From NCBI GenBank assembly GCA_020152595.1, contig JAIGNY010000912.1:663001-727000 (forward strand): a stretch of 64,000 nt of DNA, given 5' to 3'. This document shows positions 1 through 11,059 of the stretch, one piece after another; the first letter of the stretch is position 1; each line of letters opens with the position of its first letter. The DNA comes from Chiridota heheva (taxonomy: Eukaryota; Echinodermata; Holothuroidea; Apodida; Chiridotidae). The translations under genes were made by a program, and so were the position numbers. Under the pieces are notes generated by a model. It was not told where the DNA came from, did not search any database, and saw nothing but the letters and a program-made list of their open reading frames with translations.

Positions 1-3000
1 CACACCGACCTTCAGGCCATCTGTATATCTATCTCCCTCCACAAAACTTTCACTCTTTGCAATATCTATCTCCCCCCCAACACCAACATTCAGCCAACCA
101 GCCTTAACAACCTCATCTCTCAGCTCCCCTCCCCCTTCATCCTTCTTGGTGACTTCAACGCTCACAACCCTCTGCGGGGCTCTGTTACCACCACCTTCAG
201 AGGCAAGCTCATCGAGAACACTCTTCGTCAGCACAGCCTCTCCTTGCTCAACACTTACTCCCCGACCTACCTTCACCCTGCCACAGGTTCCCTTACCTGT
301 ATTGACCTGTCTATCTGTTCCCCCAACCTTCTCCCTGATTTTAGCTGGAGAGTCACTGCTGACCTCTGTGGTAGTGATCATTACCCTCTCCTTATACACT
401 CCAACCTTCAAACCCCCACTGACCACACCGCAAATTGGAACCTCAAGAAGGCTGACTGGCCCCTTTTCGAAACCCTCTGTGACTCACACCTCTCCCCCCA
501 TCTCCTTAAGGATGAGGAACCCATGTCACACTTCAGTAATATCCTTATCAACATCGCCACCTGCTCAATTCCCAAAACCTCCAAACCCCCAAATCATCCC
601 CCCAACCCCTGGTTCTCTGATGACTGCAACACCGCCATCAAGAACAGGAAAAAGCCCTCAGGAACTTCAAAACTAACCCGACCACCCATAACCTCAACCT
701 CTTTCACATCAGCCGTGCCAAGGCCAGACGCACTATCAAGGACAGTAAAAGTAACACTTGGAGCAACTTCATCTCTTCTCTCACCACCAACACCCCCACA
801 AAGAAGATTTGGAGAATGGTTAACAGCTTCCACGGCAGAGTGGGCAAATCTCCCATCTCTCTCAGAATGGTGACCTTCTCACCACAAAAAAGGACATCGT
901 TAACCACCTCGCCGCCACTTTCAGCAACATCTCATCCTCGACCAACTACTCCAATGCCTTCAAAACCAAAAAAGCTTCTGATGAAGCCCGGAAAATCACT
1001 TTTCCTTCCGACAACTCCGAAAGCTACAACGCCCCTCTCACCTCCTCTGAAATAAACCTAGCCATCCACGACGCTGGCTGTACCTCCAAGGGCCCAGATA
1101 ACATCCCCTACCAGCTCCTGAAACACCTCCCCATCAAGGCCACCACTACCCTACTCACAATCTTCAACAACATTTGGACCTCACACTCCTTTCCAACTAT
1201 ATGGAGGACAGCTATTGTCATCCCCGTCCTTAAACCGGGGAAAGACGGTACCGACCCCTCCAGCTACCGCCCCATCGCCCTAACTTGCTGTCTCTGTAAA
1301 ATTATGGAAAGTATCATTAATCAGAGACTAAACTGGTTTCTTGAGACCAACAGAATCCTCTCCCTTGACCAAAGCGGCTTCCGAAAACGTCGCAATACCC
1401 TAGACCAGTTAATTACGCTCAACACCGCTATCCGGGAATCCTTTGCAAAAAAGGAACACCTCATTGCCATATTTTTTGACCTTGAGAAAGCTTTCGACAC
1501 TACTTGGAAATACGGCATTACCTGCAAACTTCACACCATCGGCCTTAGAGGCCATCTCCCCATCTTTATTCAAAACTTCCTCTCATCCAGGCGGTTCCAA
1601 GTTCGTATTGGCCACACCCTTTCCAACCCGTACCCCCAAAAAGAGGGCGTCCCCCAAGGCAGCATCCTCTCTCCCACTCTCTTCAACCTGAGCATCAATG
1701 ACATTGCGGATAACCTTGGCCCCAACATCAAACGTACCTTATATGTGGATGACTTCACCATCTTCTACTCCTCCCCTAGCTTTCCTATTGTTAAAGTAGG
1801 CTCCATACCAGCCTCGACCTGCTGCAAGACTAGAGCAACAAAAACGGTTTTAAATTCTCCAAAGACAAGACAGTGTGCATGCACTTTTGTCTTTTCAACA
1901 ACCTCCACCCCAACCCGAACTTTGTGCTCAATGGTAATCGCATCCCAAAAGTTGAACACACAAAGTTTCTGGGTCTAACTCTACACCCTAAGCTTACCTA
2001 CAAGCAACACATCACCAACCTGAAACTGAAATGCAACAACTCCCTCAACATCCTCAGACTCCTCTCCAATACCACTCGGGGTGCGAACTGCTTTGCTCTC
2101 CTCAAAATTTTCAGGCTCACCATTCGTGCACTACGGCAATATTGTCTACTGTGTCGCTCACATCTCATACCTCAACCACATCAAAACCATCCAAAATAAA
2201 GCCCTCAGGCTTTGTCTAGGTGCTTACAGGACCTCCCCAATCACTAGCCTTCATGTTAAAGCCAACGTGCCCCCCTTTCTACTTAGATGTAGAAAGCTTA
2301 GCCTATCCTATGCTTTTAGGGTCCTCACCAACACCCAGAACCCTGTTTGCAACCTCATTAGGTACCCCAATTTCTCCACCTTCTTTGATAGGACTAAAAC
2401 CCTATCCCCTCCCTTCAGCTCATGCATTAAATCAGACCTCTTCCATCTCGGCATCAACCCTACCACTCTCGGCACCTTCTCCTGGCGCACTTTTCCTCCT
2501 TGGGCCACCCCCCTCCCTTCTGTCCACCTGGGCCTCTCCACTCATCACAAAGCTCAAACCCATCCTAACCTGTTCATCAATCTCCACAACCAAGTCAAAG
2601 ACCAACTCTCAAATTACACCTCCATCTATGCTGATGGGTCCAAGGAGGGCAACAAGACAGCTGCTGCTGCGGTTATCCAAAACATCACCCTCAGTAGCAG
2701 ACTTCCCGACTACTCATCCATCTTTTCAGCCAAGGCTAAGGCCATTCTCCTTGCCCTCAACTTTATTGAGTACTCCCCGCTCAGCCACTTTGTTATTTTC
2801 TCCGACTCCTAGGCTGTTCTTACTTCTTTACTCAATCTTAAATGGGATAACCTCACATGCCACCTCCTTCTCCGCAAACTCCTTTCTCCCACCCTCTGCA
2901 GGAAAAGTATTCTTTTCTTCTGGATACCCAGCCATGTTGGCATCCCGGATAATGACAGGGCTGATGCAGCCGCTAAGCTTGCCCTCACCCTCCTCCCTGC

Positions 3001-3632
3001 CCCTTTTCCCAAAACCCTCTCTGACATCAAATCGCTCATCGCTTCCCTTGTTCGGGACCGCTGGCAAACCTCATGGAACTCCCAAATTGATAACAAACTC
3101 CATGTCATCCAGCCCACAATTCTGATCAAAGCCACCATCAACAACCTCTCTTGTATTAACAACATTCATATTATCCGTCTTAGAATTGGTCACACTCATC
3201 TCACCCACTCCCACCTCCTTATTGGCTCCCCCCAACCCCTCTGCAACAATTGCCATTGCACCCTCATAATCCATCATGTTCTCCTTGCTTGCCCCCTGTA
3301 CAACCTTCCCAGAGCTTCCCTCACTCCCTACAACTCAATTGCTGAGTTCTTCCAGAAAAATCCTCGGATAAAATTATCTCCTTCCTTCATCATGCCTCCC
3401 TTTACGACCATATTTAATTCTCCTCTTCCACCACCTCTCTACTTTGTTTTTGTTTCAACCATGCACCTACCCTCACGATCACAGCTTTCTGACCTTTTGT
3501 CCTTAAATTTCTCTCATTCTCCCCCTGTTTCCTTTACTTCCTACCTCTAGAATGATCTGACTTGTCAGGCACAATTTGACCTTAGTTGTTGTGGTGCCGT
3601 TAGGCCATCATCAAACAAACAAACAAACAAAC
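1..3632 (+). mobile_element. Non-LTR retrotransposon (LINE, I/Jockey-type with RNase H), degenerate copy A, 5' end outside the window
   Basis: Reading frames on the + strand show, in order: an APE-type endonuclease (GDFNAHN near 150-170, SDHYP near 376-390); a reverse transcriptase with motif A (FFDLEKAFD, about 1473-1500), motif B (GVPQGSILSP, about 1648-1677) and motif C (YVDDF, about 1741-1755); an RNase H domain (YADGS near 2628, then FSDS, then SHVGIPDNDRAD near 2930-2965); and a C-terminal CxxC..HxxxxC zinc knuckle near 3240-3295. The 3' end is a short CAAA repeat at 3612-3632. The frame is broken near 655 and 1780, and an in-frame TAG sits at 2810-2812, so this copy is dead. The endonuclease plus RNase H architecture fits the I/Jockey superfamily; the clade is not certain. 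It probably lies in an upstream PARP intron. Confidence 0.9.
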
Positions 3633-3748
3633 TCTAGGCCATTGGCCCTTGTCACATTTGCAATATCATACATATATAATTATTTAGCAATAACATGAGG
3701 TGTGCATGTTGTGAAAGTGAAGAAAGGTACTATTTAATTTGATAAAAC

Positions 3749-3792
<44 letters not shown>

Positions 3793-3812
3793 TAATAATA
3801 ATAATGATAATA
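3749..3812. repeat. (AAT)n microsatellite
   Basis: About 20 copies of AAT/TAA, interrupted by GATAAT near the right end. It follows the LINE tail by about 115 bases. Confidence 0.95.
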
Positions 3813-3957
3813 CTACCATATAACAACCTGAAGAAGGATGAAACTCTTTTAACTATAGCAACTCATCATCCCATATTCATACGCTATAATGCAACATTAG
3901 TGTTTTCATTTTTTTAAATTAGTTTATTCTATTTCTTCCCAAACTGAGCAGTGCACA

Positions 3958-4140
3958 ATTACAGACCTCCGTAGTGTAGTGGTTTGTCCTAACACCCACA
4001 TGTCCCGGGTTCATATCCCGGTAGATGTGCAACCAGTGAGTTCACAACTGGTTATCAAAGGCTGTGGCTGCTGTCTTAATATACTGTAATGTCCTGCACT
4101 GGATGCTTTTGGGACATTAAACCTTGCTATGCTATGCTAT
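3958..4140 (+). mobile_element. tRNA-derived SINE
   Basis: The head resembles a tRNA: an A-box-like TAGTGTAGTGGTTTG near 3973 and a B-box-like GGGTTCATATCCCGG near 4007. A tRNA-unrelated body follows, and the copy ends in short direct repeats (TGCTATGCTATGC near 4122). There is no anticodon stem or usable cloverleaf, so it is not a functional tRNA gene. Its body shares the motif GGTTATCAAAGGC with the inverted element at 59727-60632. Confidence 0.65.
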
Positions 4141-4362
4141 TTGATAATTGTGGAAAACTCACAAGGAAATTCAGCCAAAGAGGAGCAATCAGTTGTAAAC
4201 AAAAATATATATATAGATATTTTTATGGGACAAAATGCTTAGAATTGTTCTCCCTGCAAATAAATTGTATTAATGTGTGCAACTGAAAAGAAACTCTACG
4301 TTCAAAAATATTGGAATTAATGCGTCTTACAAAGGTCTAACCAAATGTTCTTCATCTTCTAG

Positions 4363-4580
4363 CCTGCTGTTTGTCAGCGAGAGCTGTGTGTATTTTCCTT
4401 CCAAACCCTGGGTGTAATGCAGGATTCAAGCATAAACATAGCAGCAGGGGCCGAGGTCGTCGACCTCCTTGTTGCCATGGTAGCATCAGCTGTCAGATCA
4501 AGCGGAAAAACATCATCTTTGATCCATACCCCATGGTGGTGGACCCACGAAATGCTCGAGAATTTGCTTTTTCTCCAAAG
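4363..4580 (+). CDS. PARP6/8-type exon (first visible), with a 1-base frameshift
   Basis: Acceptor TTCTAG ends at 4362 and donor GTGAGC starts at 4581. The frame that gives VCQRELCVFSFQTLGV and AAGAEVVDLLVAM is left near 4495-4510, and the next frame gives RKNIIFDPYPMVVDP. Human PARP6/8 runs straight through this stretch, and one added base would make the alignment collinear. The exon is 218 bases; 219 would fit a phase 0/0 exon. The likely sites are the A runs at 4500-4501 or 4506-4510. The inner CAG at 4375-4377 is a less likely acceptor, because VC upstream of RELCVF is conserved. Confidence 0.88.
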
Positions 4581-7500
4581 GTGAGCCAGTCTAATTAAAA
4601 ACAAATGATGCAGAATTTGTTTTGTCGTGTTCAATGTCTGCATGCATCCAGTGTTGTTTCATCCATCCCTACATATCCCTCAAGAAAAAGAAGATATGTA
4701 CACCTGGCTGAGGATAGGCCACAACCCTTTCTCACACTTCTACTTACTTTACGGTTCTCATCTACCATTTTAAACAGAGTTCAGCCGAAGTGATTACTTG
4801 GTACTCCAACCAAGGGAAACTTTCTCTTTGTTCCCCAACCAATCAGCTGCAGTTACTTGAGGAAAGGTTGTAAGCAACAAGTCACATGTGTATTACCTTT
4901 ATGTATAACACATATCTGATGAGTATTTTTCATACGTATGATCTCTGTACCTTGCGTGAATTGTGCAGGAGACCAAGAATCCCCAGTATTTGATTGGTCA
5001 ATAAGATTCCCCCAGTACACGATTGGTCCGTTATTGACACATGAATTCATAATTTAGATTGGTTTGGGAAGTTGCTGATTCAGACTTGAAAAGGTTTATA
5101 CATCTGCAAAATACAACTCTCAGTCAAATATGTTAGATTGTCCTCTATTCACCATCTCCAGTCACCTCACACTCTCTTTAAAACGATCACAAAACTCATC
5201 CGCAAGACTCACCATCAAAGCTCTCTCGTTTATTTGTCAGATCAACCTCAACAATACCATCTGACACCCTTCTTCCCATATCGCTAATATATGTGGCGAC
5301 ACATCTTATCAATCAATGTGATGTGTCCAGTGTTTTTGCAGTTTTGGATACATTTTTAGATTTGACTATTTTGTCTTGAACCACTCAAACAAGATATTTT
5401 AAGCCTTGTAGTAAATTATTGTGCAAATTTCAAACAAAGTTAATAAGTAAGTGCATCCGTGAAAGCTCAGGTAATTTGAAATCAACTGTCCCTACAATCC
5501 CAATTACTGCATATACTACAATCCCCACTACTGCATATACCACAATCCCCATTACTGCACATACTACAATCCCCATTACTGCATATACTACAATCCCCAT
5601 TACTGCATATACTACAATCCCCATTACTGCATATACTACAATCCCCATTACTGCACATACTACAATTCCCATTACTGCATATGCTACAATTCCCATTACT
5701 GCATATACAACAATCCCCATTACTGCATATACTACAATCCCCATTACTGCACATACTACAATCCCCATTACTGCACATACTGCAATCCCCATTACTGCAC
5801 ATACTACAATCCCCATTACTGCACATGCTACAATCCCCATTACTGCACATGCTACAATCCCCATTACTGCATATACTACAATCCCCATTACTGCACATAC
5901 AACAATCCCCATTACTGCACATACTACAATTCCCATTACTGCATATACTACATTCCCCATTACTGCATATACTACAATCCCCATTACTGCATATACTACA
6001 ATCCCCATTACTGCATATACTACAATCCCCATTACTGCATATACTACAATCCCCATTACTGCACATACTACAATCCCCATTACTGCACATACTACAATCC
6101 CCATTACTGCACATACTACAATCCCCATTACTGCATATACTACAATCCCCATTACTGCATATACTACAATCCCCATAACTGCATATACTACAATCCCTAT
6201 TACTGCATATACTACAATCCCCATTACTGCATATACTACATTCCCCATTACTGCATATACTACAATCCCCATTACTGCACATACTACAATCCCCATTACT
6301 GCACACACTACAAACCCCATTACTGCACATACTACAATCCCCATTACTGCACATACTACAATCCCCATTACTGCACATACTACAATCCCCATTACTGCAT
6401 ATACTACAATCCCCATTACTGCATATACTACAATCCCTATTACTGCATATACTACAATCCCCATTACTGCACATACTGCAATCCCCATTACTGCACATAC
6501 TACAATCCCCATTACTGCACATACTACAATCCCCATTACTGCACATACTACAATCTCGATTACTGCATATACTACAATTTCCTTTGCTGCACATACTATA
6601 ATCCCCATTACTGCACATACAACAATCCCCATTACTGCACATACAACAATCCCCATTACTGCACATACTACAATCCCCATTACTGCACATACTTCAATCC
6701 CCATTACTGCATATACGACAATCCCCATTACTGCATATACGACAATCCCCATTACTGCATATACTACAATCCCCATTACTGCACATACTACAATCCCCAT
6801 TACTGCACATACTACAATCCCCATTACATCCCCATTACTGCATATACTTTCTAGTTGAAATTGAACTCCAGTTCCTTAAATTGATCCCTATTTTCGAAGA
6901 ATGTGTTACCTTTCATATCTGTTGACCTATCTGACACCATTGACCACACTGTTGAAATGCTATTAAAAGCATAGCAGAACCAAACAAGTTTTGAAATATT
7001 TTTTTGTATTCTTGCAGAAAAAGAACTATCAGAGAATTGAGCAATCTCTGGACAGTTTTATCTCCATGAGGGAAATGTTGTCTGCTGCCACCCCTAGCGA
7101 CGTCAAGACAAAGATGGACTGGCAGGATGTCCTAGCATTTCCTTTGTTGCAGTGGTATGTGGACCTAACTATCATATTTACTGTAAGGTTTCTATTGGTT
7201 CAATTTGATGTGCTGATGTTAAAGGATTAGTTCAGCGGTTATGCAGTTAATGTCTCTAAGTTACAAAATAAGCCACACCCACCATAGCAACGCTGTAACT
7301 AGGTGGGGAGCAAACAATTCTCAAATCTGCAATTGTGCATTACCAATGCATTAACATTTAGATGTTTGCAAGGCCTATCACAAGCTTTGGTCCATTTATG
7401 GCACTTCTCTGGATTAATTCAGTTTGCTAAGTGTTCTGGGTAACAGCAATTAGATTTACAAAGCCAGCAGCGAGCCCGTAAGCGCAATTTTTGTTCACAT

Positions 7501-10500
7501 GAGCCTGCACTTGTAGCTAGTTATACTGTACATGTACTGCATAGAATGTTTGCCCCACTTATTTCACAGATTTTGTTGCTAGGCAAATTCATGTAGTGAT
7601 TGGTTGAAAAAGCTGTCAATCATCTAACTCAGACAGGTTAATTCCATCTTAGGTGATAAAGGACTTATATGATTAAAAAAGGCAAACAGAAGAAACAAAA
7701 TGGTGAAAAGAGCATGCACAAATATTAGGTATTCAAGTTTGAAATTCTGTCTTATTTGTTTAAAATTGACCTGATTTCAGACTTTGTGATGTCACTTCCT
7801 CATATTCCTCAATAAGCCTTTTTGTATTGTAATTTATATTTTCCTGAGATTTTGTGACTTGAAAAGCATTGGATATATAACGGAATAAGATATTGAAGTA
7901 ATTTCTTCACCATTCTGTTTCTTTTTTAAAGTCCTCTTTCACATAAGATGAATTTGCTTGACCTCTGAACTAATCCTTAACAAACTAAACTACTTTCCCT
8001 GTCCCAATGCTTACTACACTGATGCTAATCCCTAGTTGTTATTGGTGCAGCTAGGGACTTTTGGCCCTTGTGAAATTTGCTATTTGGTCCTCATAACAAC
8101 ATATTGCAGTGTTGATGACCAATATCTAGACTTTGCTTGGGCCTTTAGGATTGTTTCCTGTCTCCACTCTACTGTTGTGCCACTGCCAGTATCTTTCCCC
8201 ATCTCCACCCCACTGTTGTGCCCCTGCCAGTATCTTTCCCCATCTCCACCCTACTGTTGTGCCCCTGCCAGTATCTTTTCCCATCTCCACCCTACTGTTG
8301 TGCCCTGCCAGTATCTGAGTGTATTTGTAGTAATATAAATGGTTATTCTTGGATATAACAATGATCATCCATTGTTTTATGTATGGGTTTAATGAAGTAG
8401 CGACACCAAGAGACTATACTAGCTAGGTCGTTTAAAAATTATGAAAATTGCAACAAGTCTCACCAAACTGTGACCATTTTACAACTTTTCTTATGTTCAG
8501 GTCTTGAATGAAAAATATGCAAATTTGTCATCCCAGGAGAAAATTCCAGCTGGGAATTATCCAGCTGGAACTTTTTAAACTGGAATTTGGCACAATCCCC
8601 AGCTGGTTCCAGCTGGAAACAAAAGTTCCCAATTTTACTATGCTTTTTACCGTACTGTGCAATTCCAAATTTCCAAAGAGACTGAAAAACTGTTCGCCAT
8701 AAAAATCCAACGTCATTCAATATGTGTGACATTGGTGAACCAGCTTTATAAAGGACTTTCATCTGTCCAAACTGCCTCTTACCAATCAGTCACAACTAAA
8801 TGAGACAAATTGTGAATGATTAGTAAGAGTATGATCTATCTTTATATTGATCTATTTTTTTTCTTTCTTCAGGAAATATCAAAGGAATGAAACCACAAAG
8901 ATTAAGTAAATGGACACTAGACTGATCAAATAAATTTTCAAAATATAAATATTAACCCTTACTCTCCTAAGGTTCCAAAAATAGAATAAGCTATTTCTGA
9001 AATTTTTGGAAAGAGGATTTTTTCAGCACTTTCTGTTCCATTTGTACCAAAACAAGTTGACTTTTATGAAAGCTAACATGTTGAACTTTCCTAAAATGTG
9101 CATATTTCCGTACTCAAATGTGCAAATTAGGTCATTGAATTAGCATATTAGGTCTCCAAACATTCTATCTTTATGACACGCTTGTGCCTTGTGGCTAAAT
9201 AGCAAAAAAATATGGATAGAATTTCTGAATTGTCCTTGGAAAGACCTTTCATTTGATACTATTCATGGATTTTTAGGAATCAGAAGAAAAAAAATGACAC
9301 AAATATGAAAAATTTGGTACATTTTGACCTAAAAATTATCCCCCGATTCTGTGAATAATCTATCTAATAGTGTATGGCACTAAATTTTCCAAAAAAATGC
9401 ATTTTCCCCTTCTATGATGCCCAAAACTAATAGAATGCAGGAAAACAAGATGTTTACATCATCATTTGCAAAAAATAAAATAAGAAATTATGCAAATGAT
9501 ATGCAAATTAGGTCATTTACCTCATTTATAATGCACAAAACTGTTTTTTGTTTATTTCTGACCCAATTCTAGCCATTACAAGCTTCACAGCTACTTTTAT
9601 GTTGATAGACTATGCTGATTACCTATTAGACACTTACTTCTGTTCATTCCACATGGAATTCATAAGAAATGTTTGCTGAAAAGGTCCAAATTTGTAGTCT
9701 TCTGCTATACCTGTTGCTGCAAATAGAATTAAAAAAAAAAACTATATTCATTCAACTTACTTTAGTTTGGTCTTCCCATAACCAGTTACCGAAGACCTCG
9801 TGTCGATCCCAGTCACTCTCCACCAGTACCTCCCACAGATGATAGTCTTTATCGGCTGCAGGGATGACCTTCGACCGTTGTATCTCCTGCAGCCAAGCGT
9901 TCCGCTCTTTCTCCCTGGTTTTGAAGGCAGCTTTTTCCGCTGCAGTCAGATTTTCTTTGAATGGTGATGGTGGCGAGACTGCAGCGGAAGGCCTGGAAGA
10001 GGGGCCTGGGCTCATCTTCAACTGTCTGTCCCTCTTCCTCTTGGGTTGGGGAGTAGCGGGCGGCTCGTCCTCTTCAAGCATACGCATAACATGTTATCGC
10101 ATAACATGTTATTGTAGTTTCTAGTAGCGGGCGGCTCGTCCTCTTCAAGCATACGCACTACATGTTATTGCATAACATGTTCTTGTGGTTTCTAACCTGC
10201 CCCACAATTTTGTGATAACCGTGGGGACAGACTTTTACAGCCGGGAAGCCCGGGGGTACATACAGGGGTCCAATATGTTTGTTTTATCGATCTAGTCATC
10301 ACCACAACAGTGGCATAGCCAGGGGAGGGGAAAGGATCATGGCCCCAAAAATGGGGCATCAAAATAATGTATCGGTACTAGGCCTATATACAAGCATTTT
10401 CCTCTAAATGGGCCTGGGGCACCCCCAACATGTGTATTTTGCCCTAACATGGGACCCCTACTCCACTTTCCCCCATAAAATTGTGATTTCGGCCCCTGAA

Positions 10501-11027
10501 ATAATGGAACTTGGATTTTGTGAAATTGGGAATACACATATTTCAGTAGGCCTAAATTTACAATTTTGCCATTGGGAAATACATATATTTCAGTCCATTT
10601 AGAAATGTTATTATTGGGGTTCAGCTTTCATTTGTTTCATCCGGGCTATTATAGAAAGGACCTAATTTTTTTTTTTATATGTGATTTTAGTGACCCTTTT
10701 ACTTGTTTATCGTAACAAGCAAAAAATCCCCGCTAATTTATCATTATAATTCTATAAGCCTTATTTTATTACTACACATTTACAATGTAGTACTTTCGCT
10801 ATTTTTGGAAGAAAAACTCACCAACTCCGTAATTTGGAACAGATCGCTATCCATCTCAGCAGGCTCAATATTCTCCTCTTCTTCAATCTGGTCGAGTTCT
10901 GGTACATCTTCTTCATCAGAAGTACCTTCCGACCCCTCTGAATTATCATTATTCTGAAGAAAACATAGGAGTCGGAAGGCACGTTCGCCGTTGTATCTCG
11001 CCATTTTGTTGTATCGAATGTGCGAAG

Positions 11028-11059
<32 letters not shown>

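Noticed and set aside
3961-4030. Functional tRNA gene
   Set aside because: A- and B-box-like motifs are present but the stems do not form a cloverleaf, and a SINE body follows.
5419-6858. A 479-codon frame of TIPITAYT repeats and a 464-codon frame on the other strand
   Set aside because: Pure product of a 24-bp satellite without stop codons; both strands and several frames are open.
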